Assembly (NCBI GenBank): GCA_024233345.1
Contig: JACKPT010000003.1
Coordinates: 62,001 to 126,000 of the forward strand
DNA: 64,000 nt
Direction of reading: 5' to 3'
DNA from: Verrucomicrobiota bacterium
Lineage (GTDB): Bacteria > Verrucomicrobiota > Kiritimatiellia > CAIVKH01
Made by a program: the position numbers and the translations under genes
Shown here: one piece after another, positions 18,122-27,216 of the stretch
Position numbering within the stretch: the stretch's first letter is position 1
How the letters are laid out: each line of letters begins with the position of its first letter
The notes under the pieces: model-generated
What the model saw: the letters and a program-made list of their open reading frames with translations, nothing else
What the model was told of the DNA's origin: nothing
The model's database searches: none

Positions 18122-19942
18122 ATGTCAAGCAAAGTCCGACTCATTCTGTTCGCGATCATTGCGGTGGGAGCCCTGCTCCGGGGCGCCTATCTCATCGAGC
18201 TTTCCCACCAGCCTGACTTCCGGTATCCGGGCTTGGATGCGGGCTATCACGACTACTGGGCCCGGGCCATCGCCTTTGATCAGTGGGCCCCTCCCCCCGA
18301 CCAGATGGATCCGCAAATTCGCACCCAACCGTTTTTTCGCCCCCCGGGTTATCCCTATCTGCTGGCCCTGATCTACCAGATCACCGGGGGCAGTTATTTC
18401 GGGGCACGCGTCATCCAAGGCACCCTCGGCCTGTTGAATCTCTGGCTTGGTTTCTGGTTGATGCGCCGGTGGTACGGGGATGCCGCCGGCTTGCTTACCG
18501 CCGCGATCAGCGCGGTCTACTGGTCGTTCTTGTACTATGAGGGTGAACTTCTGGAACCGGTGGTATTGATTGCATTCACCTGGGGACTGATGATCGCACT
18601 GGGGGAATGGAAACGAAGCCCCACCCCCGCCCGGGCGGCCATCGCCGGGGTCATCATCGGCCTCTTTGCCCTCGCGCGACCCAACATTCTGGTCACGACC
18701 CCCTTTCTCGCCGCATGGATGGCGGCCCAGATCGGATGGGGGGGGCCCGCATCGCGAAGACTAATCGTGAACCTGGGGGCAATCGGCCTCGCCTCCCTCC
18801 TCACCCTGCTGCCAGCCACCTTGCGCAATTGGGCGGTCGCTCAAGACCTGGTGCTGATCTCGTCGAACGGCGGGGTCAATCTGCTCATGGGACAGGATGC
18901 CGATGCGGTTGCCGATCACGCCTCCGCAACCACCGGACACTGGAATTGTTTCGAGTACCCGCGTCTGATCGCCAAGGCCTCTGCCGAAGCCGGGCGACCC
19001 CTCAAAGCTTCCGAAGTATCGAGATGGTACGGCGCTCAGGCGTGGGAACAAATGATCGCCCACCCGGAACGCACCCTTCGCTTGATCGCGCTGAAGACCT
19101 TGCTGTTCTGGGGACCCCGGGAAGTGTCCAACAACAAGGTGGAAGCCATGGAGCGGGACCACTCCTCGATCCTGCGGCGGCTTCCCATCCCCTTTTCCCT
19201 GCTCGCGGGATTCGGCACGCTGGGGTTTATCCTGGAAGTCCGCAGGCGGCGGCGGGGAGACGGGGACCCGCGATGGGCCATGAGTGGCCTGCTCGGGATT
19301 TTCATTGTCCTGTATTTTGCCTCGTTTCTGCCCTACATCGCCGCCGGACAATACCGGATGCCGGTGATCCCCCTGCTCGCCGGCTTCACCGCAGTGGCCT
19401 GGGTGGAGATCGCCGGGCAGGCCGCCTCGGGCCGACGGGTCACGGCCCTGATCTGGCTGGCCGTAGGCGGTATGCTGTGGGGTTTGTTCAGCATCAACAT
19501 CACCGGTTACCAGCTTCGGCCCGAACGATGGCACCTCGCCCGGGCCATCGCCGCTGAACGGGGAAACCAACTGGACCTTGCCGAACAGGAATACCGGCAG
19601 GCCCTGAACCTGGCTCCCGAACTCGATGTCATTCCCGCCCGGCTCGGAACCCTCTATGCCCGGCAGGAAAAAATTCCTGAGGCCATTGAACAATTTGAGC
19701 GTGCGCTGGTGCTTGACCCCGGCAACCCGGTCACCCATTTCAACCTTGGACTTGCCCTCGCCCTCCAGGGAAATGTGACCGGGGCCATTCCCCAGTTTGT
19801 TGCGACGATCGAACAGCAACCCGACCATGCCGACGCCCACTACAATCTGTCCATCGCCTACCAGATGACCGGCGAGCCGGAAAAAGCACTGGAACACCGG
19901 CGCCGCACCGTCGAGCTTAGAAAAACCTCACAACGTCCGTAG
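18122..19942 (+). CDS. GT39-like membrane glycosyltransferase with C-terminal TPRs
   Basis: 606-residue paralogue of the protein at 5507-7777. The first extracytoplasmic loop reads DAGYHDYWARA and then FFRPPGYPYLL, the same signature as its paralogue. About ten membrane helices follow, and three TPRs close the protein (residues ~480-590, for example AIEQFERALVLDPGNP). The ATG at 18122 follows TTTGGAG at a normal distance; a GTG 30 bp upstream is in frame but less likely. The gene is divergent from the DUF2723-like gene and its 3' end overlaps the convergent lytic transglycosylase gene by 15 bp. Expected donor is a polyprenyl-phosphate sugar; acceptor unknown. Confidence 0.84.
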   Translation: MSSKVRLILFAIIAVGALLRGAYLIELSHQPDFRYPGLDAGYHDYWARAIAFDQWAPPPDQMDPQIRTQPFFRPPGYPYLLALIYQITGGSYFGARVIQGTLGLLNLWLGFWLMRRWYGDAAGLLTAAISAVYWSFLYYEGELLEPVVLIAFTWGLMIALGEWKRSPTPARAAIAGVIIGLFALARPNILVTTPFLAAWMAAQIGWGGPASRRLIVNLGAIGLASLLTLLPATLRNWAVAQDLVLISSNGGVNLLMGQDADAVADHASATTGHWNCFEYPRLIAKASAEAGRPLKASEVSRWYGAQAWEQMIAHPERTLRLIALKTLLFWGPREVSNNKVEAMERDHSSILRRLPIPFSLLAGFGTLGFILEVRRRRRGDGDPRWAMSGLLGIFIVLYFASFLPYIAAGQYRMPVIPLLAGFTAVAWVEIAGQAASGRRVTALIWLAVGGMLWGLFSINITGYQLRPERWHLARAIAAERGNQLDLAEQEYRQALNLAPELDVIPARLGTLYARQEKIPEAIEQFERALVLDPGNPVTHFNLGLALALQGNVTGAIPQFVATIEQQPDHADAHYNLSIAYQMTGEPEKALEHRRRTVELRKTSQRP

Positions 19943-20956
19943 GTCTACCCCTTCACGGATCTGCACCACCGCCCGCATCTTGGGAACATACATCCGGGTT
20001 TCAGTGGGAAGGTGGGCGGCAATCTCCTCGAAGGTGGATCCGCCGGTTTGTCGCAGCAGTTTGCCCACCCGCCCCTGCCCGGCATTGTAGGCGGCGAGCG
20101 CGAGCGGCCAGTCCCCAAACCGCCGATAGAGATAGCGCAGATAACTGGCGGCCGCCCGGGCATTCTTGTCGGGATCAAGCCGTTCATCGTGCGGGCTCAG
20201 GGACAGGCCATACTCCTTCGCGGTCGCGGGCATGAACTGATACAACCCCTTGGCTCCGACCGGACTCTGGGCGCTCGGATTGAAGGAGGATTCCACCTCG
20301 GCCAACCAGACCATTTCTTCCGCCACATTCTCGGCCCGAAAGACCGGCTTGAGCCGGGGGACCAACCGGGACGCATTTGCCGGGGGTTGCCGATCTTTCA
20401 AACGCTGGAACCAAAGATCGTAGTCGGCTTCGGCGGGAGAAGCGGATGGAGCCGGGGCCGGGACTGGCGGGGGCGGCAGGCCGGGTTGAGCAGGCGAGGG
20501 GACTGTGGGCCGGGTTGTCGGCTTGGGCGGAGCCGGACGACGCACCACCTCCTCGGCAACCAGAAAATAGTCCATCCGCTCCCGCAACCAGGAAGCATAT
20601 GACCGTAACTGGGGAATCCCCTCCATCGAGGCCAGGGCCTGCTCCGCATAAGGCCTCAAGGAAGCCAGGTGACTCAGGGAGCCCGAATCAAGCGCTTTTT
20701 GCAGTTGGCCAATGACCCGGTTCAATTCGTTTACATCCACCTGATCAAACGGCACCAGATCCGGATCCAGCTCCCATTGTGAAGCCTGCTCCGCGATCAC
20801 CTCATTGACACTGCCAAGGATTTCATCAAACGGGTACTGCGCAAAGACAGGCGCCCCACCCCCAAAAAGAAGCCATCCGGAGATCGTCCACCGAAGCGTG
20901 TACGTTTTCATGGTTCTGTGCGACGCCGCGACTGGTTTGTCTCTGGGTACTTTCAT
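19928..20956 (-). CDS. Lytic transglycosylase (SLT/MltD-like), secreted
   Basis: 342-residue murein lytic transglycosylase, which cleaves MurNAc-GlcNAc bonds with 1,6-anhydro product formation. The C-terminal 150 residues are the Slt domain: catalytic Glu in WLAEVESSFNP, then GAKGLYQFMP and the AYNAGQGRV block. The middle is a Pro-rich linker (about residues 165-190). A signal peptide is encoded from an internal ATG at 20911 (MKTYTLRW...APVFAQ). I kept the start at 20956 because it shares an ATGA overlap with the yraN stop, as most genes here do; the 20911 start is a real alternative. The likely operon is trxB-yraN-slt. It is convergent with, and overlaps, the TPR glycosyltransferase gene. 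Confidence 0.88.
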   Translation of the reverse strand: MKVPRDKPVAASHRTMKTYTLRWTISGWLLFGGGAPVFAQYPFDEILGSVNEVIAEQASQWELDPDLVPFDQVDVNELNRVIGQLQKALDSGSLSHLASLRPYAEQALASMEGIPQLRSYASWLRERMDYFLVAEEVVRRPAPPKPTTRPTVPSPAQPGLPPPPVPAPAPSASPAEADYDLWFQRLKDRQPPANASRLVPRLKPVFRAENVAEEMVWLAEVESSFNPSAQSPVGAKGLYQFMPATAKEYGLSLSPHDERLDPDKNARAAASYLRYLYRRFGDWPLALAAYNAGQGRVGKLLRQTGGSTFEEIAAHLPTETRMYVPKMRAVVQIREGVDLRTL

Positions 20957-21378
20957 CGTCTCTCGCTGGTAAAGGCGGACTCAATATGCTGAATGTCCGG
21001 CTCGGTGGTCATGCCGGGATGCCCGACAACTTCCACAATATCATACCGTACATAGACGGGCTTGGGGTGGAGTGAATTCAAGTAACGATTCCCGGCCTGG
21101 GTCAACCGATTCCGCTTTCGCCGATGCACCGCCGAAGCCGGGCGCCCCATCAGGGTGGAGGCGCGCGTCTTCACCTCGATAAAGACCAGGGTGTCGCGGC
21201 CCTCGCGGGCAATCAAATCGATTTCGGCCTTCGGTCCGACCCGCACCCTGCGGCCAAGAATCTTCAGGCCCTTCTTCTTCAGATACTGCTCCGCCAGTTT
21301 CTCTCCCCACTTGCCGGTCACCAGGTGGTCGGGCTCTGCAGCAGCCGCGCTGAACCAATGCCGAAACCAGTTGATCAT
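20953..21378 (-). CDS. yraN: UPF0102 / YraN family endonuclease-like protein
   Basis: 141-residue member of the YraN family, which has a PD-(D/E)XK nuclease-like fold. Family hallmarks seen are GEKLAEQYLKKKG, the catalytic-like block KAEIDLIAREG...VFIEVKTR, and the C-terminal VRYDIVEV. Length fits the family (about 120-140). The ATG at 21378 starts MINWFRHWF; longer frames upstream have no family similarity. It sits 26 bp after trxB and overlaps the lytic transglycosylase gene by ATGA. Its cellular role is not established; related proteins are linked to DNA processing. Confidence 0.9.
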   Translation of the reverse strand: MINWFRHWFSAAAAEPDHLVTGKWGEKLAEQYLKKKGLKILGRRVRVGPKAEIDLIAREGRDTLVFIEVKTRASTLMGRPASAVHRRKRNRLTQAGNRYLNSLHPKPVYVRYDIVEVVGHPGMTTEPDIQHIESAFTSERR

Positions 21379-21404
21379 GGCCGATGAGCTTGTATCGCCG
21401 ATGG

Positions 21405-22337
21405 TTATTCCCCGGCATGCAGCGATTCGAGATATCGCTCCGCTTCGAGCGCAGCCATACATCCGCTCCCCGCGGCGGTAATCGCCTGACGGTACACCGG
21501 ATCCTGGACGTCTCCCGCTGCATACACCCCGGGGACCGCCGTTTTGGTATTGTTTGCGATCAGATATCCAGCCTCATTCATCTCCAACTGCCCTGCAAAC
21601 GGCTTGGTATTCGGTTGATGCCCGATCGCCACAAACAACGCCTTCACCTCCAACCGAGACACCTCACCCGAGGAAACATTCTTGACCATCAACCCCGTCA
21701 CTTCGCCCTGATCCACTCCCTGGACTTCCGCTACGGTTGTATTCCACATGACCTCAATTTTGTCATGCTTGAGTACCCGGTCACTCATGATCTTTGAAGC
21801 CCGGAATTCATCGCGACGGTGAAGGACATACACCTTGGACGCAAACCGGGTGAGAAACAAAGCCTCTTCCATCGCGGTGTCGCCCCCGCCCACCACCGCG
21901 ACCGGAACATTGCGGTAGAATGCACCGTCGCAGGTCGCGCAGGAGGTTACCCCCCGCCCGATCAACTTCTGCTCCGACTCGATCCCCAAATATTTCGCGC
22001 TGGCCCCGGTGGCAATGATCACGGTTTCCGCCTCGATCACCGTCCCGTCATCAAGGGTCAGTTTCTTGGTCTCCGCCGACAACTCCGCCTTGTCGACCAG
22101 ACCCAACTGAAAGCGGGTACCGAATTTTTCCGCCTGCTTGCGCATCCGGTCCATCAACTCCGAACCATCCACCCCTTCGGGAAAGCCGGGAAAATTTTCC
22201 ACTTCGGTCGTGGTGGTCAACTGGCCGCCCGGTTGCAGCCCCTCCAAGACGAGGGGACGCAGGTCGGCCCGTCCGGTGTAAAGGGCGGCGGTCAGGCCCG
22301 CGGCTCCGGTTCCAATGATCACAACTTGCTCCTTCAT
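21405..22337 (-). CDS. trxB: Thioredoxin reductase
   Basis: 310-residue flavoprotein that passes electrons from NADPH to thioredoxin. It shows the FAD-binding IIGTGAAGLTAALYTGRA at the N-terminus, the redox-active CATC (in SCATCDGAFYRN), the NADPH site VGGGDTAMEEALFL, and the C-terminal AAGDVQDPVYRQAITAAGSG. Length and order of blocks are those of low-molecular-weight bacterial TrxB. The ATG at 22337 has AAAGGA upstream at 8 nt. It heads a short operon with yraN and the lytic transglycosylase and is divergent from the dUTPase gene. Confidence 0.97.
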   Translation of the reverse strand: MKEQVVIIGTGAAGLTAALYTGRADLRPLVLEGLQPGGQLTTTTEVENFPGFPEGVDGSELMDRMRKQAEKFGTRFQLGLVDKAELSAETKKLTLDDGTVIEAETVIIATGASAKYLGIESEQKLIGRGVTSCATCDGAFYRNVPVAVVGGGDTAMEEALFLTRFASKVYVLHRRDEFRASKIMSDRVLKHDKIEVMWNTTVAEVQGVDQGEVTGLMVKNVSSGEVSRLEVKALFVAIGHQPNTKPFAGQLEMNEAGYLIANNTKTAVPGVYAAGDVQDPVYRQAITAAGSGCMAALEAERYLESLHAGE

Positions 22338-22491
22338 CGTTCGATCCTTTCGTAAAGTGAACCCCGCTTGTAGCAAATGGCCCCCGCATTGACAAACCCC
22401 GGTTCTTCGCGTTTGATCCTGAACCACAGACCCGCCCTTGGTCGAACCTCCGGGGGCGACCCTTACCGGGCAAGGAAAGGCACAATCCATC

Positions 22492-22884
22492 ATGACAGAA
22501 ACCGACAAACTTCAGGAAATGTTTCGCTTGCAGGCGCAACTCAACCGCCGGATCGGGGTGGAGGATCCTGCGACCATGACCGAGGCGGAGCAGACCACCT
22601 GGATCCTCAACTATTGCCGGGCCATGACCCAGGAGCTTGCCGAGCTCACCGACAGCGTGCCCTGGAAGTGGTGGGCCAAGTACCAGACCTTCGACAAACA
22701 GAATGCCAAGGTCGAGGTGGTTGACCTGTTCCACTTTCTGATCTCTCTCGCCCAGATCCTCGGCATGTCCGCAGACGATATTTACCAGACCTATATTCAG
22801 AAACATCAGGTCAATGTCCAACGGCAGGAATCCGGCTACACCGTCAAGGACGAGTCCGACAATAAACACATCGGGGCGGAATAG
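22492..22884 (+). CDS. Dimeric all-alpha dUTPase / MazG-like NTP pyrophosphatase
   Basis: 130-residue protein of the dimeric dUTPase family (all-alpha NTP pyrophosphatase superfamily), which hydrolyses dUTP to dUMP and PPi and keeps uracil out of DNA. Metal-binding motifs are visible as QELAEL followed by VEVVDLFHF, and the C-terminal KHQVNVQRQESGY resembles the family's substrate-binding block. I chose the ATG at 22492 (MTETDKLQEM) because the upstream extension is unrelated. It stands alone, divergent from trxB and convergent with the cytochrome gene, with 57 bp between them. Confidence 0.85.
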   Translation: MTETDKLQEMFRLQAQLNRRIGVEDPATMTEAEQTTWILNYCRAMTQELAELTDSVPWKWWAKYQTFDKQNAKVEVVDLFHFLISLAQILGMSADDIYQTYIQKHQVNVQRQESGYTVKDESDNKHIGAE

Positions 22885-22941
22885 CCGAAGGGACAACAAC
22901 GTCCCCGGCAGACGCTTGAGCGGCGGGCCCGGCCCCCCGCA

Positions 22942-25740
22942 TCAAGGCTTGTACACGATCAAATCATTGATAAACAAATCATGATCGGAGCCGCCGCCAG
23001 CGTTGTCGTTCCATACCTTGACCGAGGCCACCGCAAGATCCGGCAGGCTCTTGAGAAATCCCGGCACATTGTGGTCGTTGCAGGAAAGGTGGTATTGGCC
23101 ATCGGCGGCCAGGCGAAAGGTCACCGTCCATCCCTGATCCGACCAGGGAATCCAGGTGGTGCGAGAGCCCGCACGATCATCGACACGGTACGTGGCCTGT
23201 CCCCCGACAAACAAAAATTCCGCCAGCAGTGAACCGGAAGCATTCAGAAAATCGATCCCGACCCGTCCCCCCGTGTTGACATAGTTGTTTTCAAAATACA
23301 GGGCGAGGGCATCGCCAACCTGTAGCGGAGCGGGCAGGATGCGCGAGGCTTCGACCCGGGTTCCGCCATCCGCATAGAGTCCCCAGGCACGATGATCCGC
23401 ATCCAGACCAACTGCATTGGTCTCGGCCATGAAAAAGCCGCCGCTGCCCCCGGAGACGGAGAGGGTCCATGCGCCAAATCCCTGTCCCCCATTCGATCCG
23501 GCAGTCCACCCGCCATCGTAGGCGGTTTCCGTGCCATCGTCACGGGCCGGGCTGGGAAAGGGCGGTTCGGCAATCCCCACCGCCCGAAAGTGGCGCATGA
23601 AATCAAATACCGCAGGATCGGGCACCCAGGTCACATCGGACCGGCCCCAGATCGCACCCGCCCCCTCATCCCACTGTACATCACCGGTGAGGTTGGTGGT
23701 GGAATCAATCCGGTAAACATCGCCCAGCGATGTGGCAAGCCCAAGATCAAGCAGGCCATCGGCCGGGGCGTGGGCGGCAAACAAATGCGAGGCCGCCGGT
23801 GCCTCCACCGCGCCGGGATCATCCTCAACCGTCACGGTGGCCCGGCCCAGATTCGAGTCATTATATCCGTTGTTGGCCGCGAAGGTGAAGGTATCCTGAC
23901 CGGCAAAGGAGGCCTCCGGATAATAGGTGGCGATCGAACCATTCAACCCCACCAGACCATGCCGGGGCTGGTCCACAATGCGAAGGTTTGAACCATTCAG
24001 TGTGATGGCCACCGGCATCCCCGATGTGGTGAACCCGAAGACATCGGTCACGGTGGGCACCCCTTTGCTGGTCCGGTCGCTCGAGTTCATCCCGTCATGA
24101 CATCCCCAGCAAGTAACCTTCTGCCCCTTCCAGTAGTGAACATTGCCCTTCTCCGACGTGATGGCCCGGTCGGAAAATGCGAGGGACAGCACGCTGCCTT
24201 CACCATTCTGCCCGTGACAGGTCCGGCAGGCATTCTTGCCCAATTGCTGGGCGGCATCATTGTGGTCATTGACCCATGACTGACCGATCCGGTGCATGCC
24301 GTGGGGCCCGCCATTGCGGGTATTGGGCATCGAGGCATGACATGCCGTGCACTCATTCATCGTGCCCGCATGGCCCTGGTTTTGGAGGGAGGCAACATTA
24401 TCGTTGGGCCATGCTGTCGGATAAATCGCATGGGTGGAGCCATGACAAGCCGAACACTGCAAGCCGCCATGGCCCCGGGAAAACCGGTACAGGGAATGCC
24501 CCGGCGCCGGGGTATCCGGGTTGGTGGCAAACATCGGCTCGGTATTGGTGCGCAGTTGACCCCCGACCAGGGCATCGGCAAATCGGATGACCCCGAAGGA
24601 ATTGGTCGCGCTGCCCACATGACAAGCCTGGCAGTTCGGTTCATCCAACCAGCCGGTGCGCAGTGGACTTCCCACATCGGCCATGCTGCCATGACAGCTC
24701 TGACATTGCATTTTCATCGACCCATCCGATGCCACCGCCCGCCCCATCGCCCCGCGAAGGCAACGGGTCTCTGAGCCGGGATGGCAGGTATAACAGGCCT
24801 GCCGGTTCGCATCATTGCCGAGCAACAGTCCATTGCGTGGATCCACAACCTGCTCATGGCGGCTGTGCATCGCTTCGGTTAACGGGGGAATTCCGGCGAG
24901 CCCGCTTCCCGGCAAGGCCTCGGAAAGGTGACAGGAGGCACACAAGATCGGACGGCCCTGTTCAACCACCGTGGCATACAGGCCGGATGCATGATAGCCG
25001 TGGGTGGCCAGGGCATCGGTATAGACCGAATTCGTCATCTGATTCGCATCGTGCAGCCGGAGAATATTCAACCGGTAATCCCGGGCTGGATTGGCAGCCC
25101 AAACCCACCCCGCCGGGGGCTCGGCCGCCGGGCCCGCCCCCGAACCATGGCAGAGCTTGCAGTCCATTTCATCGGACACCGGTAGGACGATATCACTGAT
25201 CGCCAGGACCTGACCATTTGCATTGGTCACCATCAACCGCATCATCGGGTATTGATTCGGTTTCTGATTGTCATCGTAGGGGGCGATGGGCACCCCGTAG
25301 GCGGCGAACCAATTCATACCTGACTCAAACCGCATCCCCTGGGGGATGTTGTTGGTTCCCGGCATGCGAAAGGTTTCGGGGCCGGGTACCGGCAGCCCTT
25401 CGTCGAGATCGAGACTCAGTCCGAAGTACAGGTCCTCATAGTCCCAAAACCCCGTCTTACCCGCAGAGGTCCGGTTGATGGAGCCGGCAAGATCCGCCAC
25501 CGCATGATAGGTGACGCCAACGCCGGCATCGCTGGTGATCAAATCACCCTGGCCGTCGATCACCTGGGCGTGGATTACATTGTAGGGAGGCAGGATCGAG
25601 AAAACACTGTAGTCGCTGTCCATACAGTGCATCCCGAGATTATTCCAACCCACCACCGTCCAGTTGGACTGGGCAAAAAGACAGGACACGGATGCGGTCC
25701 AAAAACACACCACCAGGGATTGACGAAAAACAGACCGCAT
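22942..25740 (-). CDS. Secreted nine-haem c-type cytochrome with cadherin/Ig-like and C-terminal beta domains
   Basis: 932-residue exported protein with a signal peptide ending SCLFAQ. The N-terminal domain (about residues 25-190) starts NWTVVGWNNLGMHCMDSDYS, a conserved block seen ahead of some multihaem proteins. Nine CxxCH haem sites follow between about residues 194 and 546: CKLCH, CASCH, CYTCH, CQSCH, CQACH, CSACH, CTACH, CRTCH and CWGCH. Then comes an Ig/cadherin-like repeat (about 550-650, ending DTFTFAANNGYNDSN) and a C-terminal ConA/LamG-like beta domain (about 740-930). The ATG at 25740 has a strong AAGGAG site. Likely role is extracellular or outer-membrane electron transfer; the adhesive domains suggest surface attachment. 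Electron partner is unknown, and no membrane quinol enzyme sits nearby. Confidence 0.85.
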   Translation of the reverse strand: MRSVFRQSLVVCFWTASVSCLFAQSNWTVVGWNNLGMHCMDSDYSVFSILPPYNVIHAQVIDGQGDLITSDAGVGVTYHAVADLAGSINRTSAGKTGFWDYEDLYFGLSLDLDEGLPVPGPETFRMPGTNNIPQGMRFESGMNWFAAYGVPIAPYDDNQKPNQYPMMRLMVTNANGQVLAISDIVLPVSDEMDCKLCHGSGAGPAAEPPAGWVWAANPARDYRLNILRLHDANQMTNSVYTDALATHGYHASGLYATVVEQGRPILCASCHLSEALPGSGLAGIPPLTEAMHSRHEQVVDPRNGLLLGNDANRQACYTCHPGSETRCLRGAMGRAVASDGSMKMQCQSCHGSMADVGSPLRTGWLDEPNCQACHVGSATNSFGVIRFADALVGGQLRTNTEPMFATNPDTPAPGHSLYRFSRGHGGLQCSACHGSTHAIYPTAWPNDNVASLQNQGHAGTMNECTACHASMPNTRNGGPHGMHRIGQSWVNDHNDAAQQLGKNACRTCHGQNGEGSVLSLAFSDRAITSEKGNVHYWKGQKVTCWGCHDGMNSSDRTSKGVPTVTDVFGFTTSGMPVAITLNGSNLRIVDQPRHGLVGLNGSIATYYPEASFAGQDTFTFAANNGYNDSNLGRATVTVEDDPGAVEAPAASHLFAAHAPADGLLDLGLATSLGDVYRIDSTTNLTGDVQWDEGAGAIWGRSDVTWVPDPAVFDFMRHFRAVGIAEPPFPSPARDDGTETAYDGGWTAGSNGGQGFGAWTLSVSGGSGGFFMAETNAVGLDADHRAWGLYADGGTRVEASRILPAPLQVGDALALYFENNYVNTGGRVGIDFLNASGSLLAEFLFVGGQATYRVDDRAGSRTTWIPWSDQGWTVTFRLAADGQYHLSCNDHNVPGFLKSLPDLAVASVKVWNDNAGGGSDHDLFINDLIVYKP

Positions 25741-25911
25741 AACCGCTCCTTGTTGGTCCTCCGCTTCCGAAGGATTTTCCCGATACTCAAGGGATGAGCT
25801 TACCCGACCCGCAGCCTTTCGTATAACAAAACCTTGGCATCCAGAGTACGGCTGATCATGCGCGGCACGACCCCATTGATCCCGCGAGCCAAGACTGGTA
25901 TCGTGGCCGGG

Positions 25912-26580
25912 ATGGAAACCGGGAAAAAGCAGAGCATCATGATTGTGGACGACCACGCAATCGTCCGCAGCGGGTTGGCCATGCTATTGCAGGCCGAACC
26001 GGATCTTGTTCTCGCCGAGCAGGCAGGGTCGATTCCCGAAGCCCGGGAAAAGCTCGCGGCCCAGGTGCCCGACGTTGCCCTTGTGGACATCACCCTCAAG
26101 GAGGAAAACGGGCTCGACCTGGTCCGCCACATGAAGCAGCACTATCCATCGGTCAAGACCATCATCCTCTCCATGCATGACGAATCCGCCTATGCCGAAC
26201 GGGCGATCCGGGCCGGGGCGGCGGGCTATGTGATGAAGGAAAATGCGGATGATGTGGTGGTGGAAGCCATCCGCACGGTGCTGGAAGGACGGGTGTACCT
26301 GAGTCCGGAAATTTCCTCCCGCATTCTGCTCTCCATCGCCGGTGGCGAGTCGGGAGCGGACAAACCGGACACCGGGGTGGGCAGCCTGACCGACCGGGAA
26401 CTGGAAGTCTTTGCAGCAATCGGGCGGGGGCAATCCACCCGGACCATTGCCGAGGCCCTGAACCTCAGCGCCCGCACCGTGGAAGTCTACCGGGCCAATA
26501 TCAAGCGCAAGCTGGCGTGTGAAAACGCCGCCCAAGTGGTGCGCGAGGCGGTGCGCTATATCGAGCAGGAGGGCGGATGA
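25912..26580 (+). CDS. NarL/FixJ-type response regulator
   Basis: 222-residue two-component regulator. The receiver domain (residues 1-125) has the acidic pair in MIVDDHAIV, the phosphoacceptor Asp in VALVDITLKEENG, Ser in IILSMHDES and Lys in GYVMKENA. The output domain (about 155-215) is a LuxR-type helix-turn-helix (LTDRELEVFAAIGRGQSTR ... LSARTVEVYRANI). No sensor kinase is adjacent. Its stop overlaps the plsY start by ATGA, so it is co-translated with phospholipid synthesis genes. The ATG at 25912 was chosen since the receiver begins just after it. Targets are unknown; control of membrane-lipid genes is a guess from context. Confidence 0.92.
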   Translation: METGKKQSIMIVDDHAIVRSGLAMLLQAEPDLVLAEQAGSIPEAREKLAAQVPDVALVDITLKEENGLDLVRHMKQHYPSVKTIILSMHDESAYAERAIRAGAAGYVMKENADDVVVEAIRTVLEGRVYLSPEISSRILLSIAGGESGADKPDTGVGSLTDRELEVFAAIGRGQSTRTIAEALNLSARTVEVYRANIKRKLACENAAQVVREAVRYIEQEGG

Positions 26581-27182
26581 AACTCATCCTCATCGGGCTC
26601 GCGTCCTATCTCCTTGGGGCCATCCCGTTTGGCCTGCTCATCGCCAGGTCCCGGGGAATCGATATCCGCCAGCACGGCAGCGGTAATATCGGGGCGACCA
26701 ATGTCCTGCGGGTACTGGGAAAGCCTCTCGGAATCTTCACCTTTATTCTCGATGCCCTCAAAGGGTTTGGTCCTGTCTTTTTGGCGATGAGGCTGGTCCC
26801 CGGACAGGCGGAGGCGGCGGGGTTGACCGCAGGCATTGCCGCCATTCTCGGCCACAGCTTCCCGATCTACCTGGGCGGCAAGGGCGGCAAGGGCGTGGCC
26901 ACCAGCGCCGGGGTATTGATTGGACTCGCCTGGCAGGCCGCCCTGATCGGGGTTGCGGTATGGGGGGCGGTTTTCTTTCTATCCCGCTATGTATCCCTCG
27001 CCTCCATCCTCGCCGCAGCGGCCATCCCCGCCGTGAGCTGGATCCTCTATTACCCGGAAAAGTTGGCTACCCCGATCGCCCTGACCCTGTTGGGATTGCT
27101 GATCATCCTGCGCCATCGCAGCAACCTTCAGCGCTTGCTCAAGGGGACGGAGAACCGGTTTGTGAAGAAGGGAAAGACATGA
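26577..27182 (+). CDS. plsY: Acyl-phosphate:glycerol-3-phosphate acyltransferase PlsY
   Basis: 201-residue inner-membrane acyltransferase that transfers an acyl chain from acyl-phosphate to glycerol-3-phosphate, the first step of phospholipid synthesis. The family's conserved loops are visible: GSGNIGATNVLR, the GHSFPIYLGGKGGKGVATSAG block, and five hydrophobic segments in the usual order. Length fits PlsY (about 200). The start overlaps the response-regulator stop (ATGA), and gpsA, which makes its substrate, follows 34 bp later. Confidence 0.96.
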   Translation: MKLILIGLASYLLGAIPFGLLIARSRGIDIRQHGSGNIGATNVLRVLGKPLGIFTFILDALKGFGPVFLAMRLVPGQAEAAGLTAGIAAILGHSFPIYLGGKGGKGVATSAGVLIGLAWQAALIGVAVWGAVFFLSRYVSLASILAAAAIPAVSWILYYPEKLATPIALTLLGLLIILRHRSNLQRLLKGTENRFVKKGKT

Positions 27183-27216
27183 AGGCTGTTCACCGGGCAC
27201 CGGAAAGGATTTTGCC

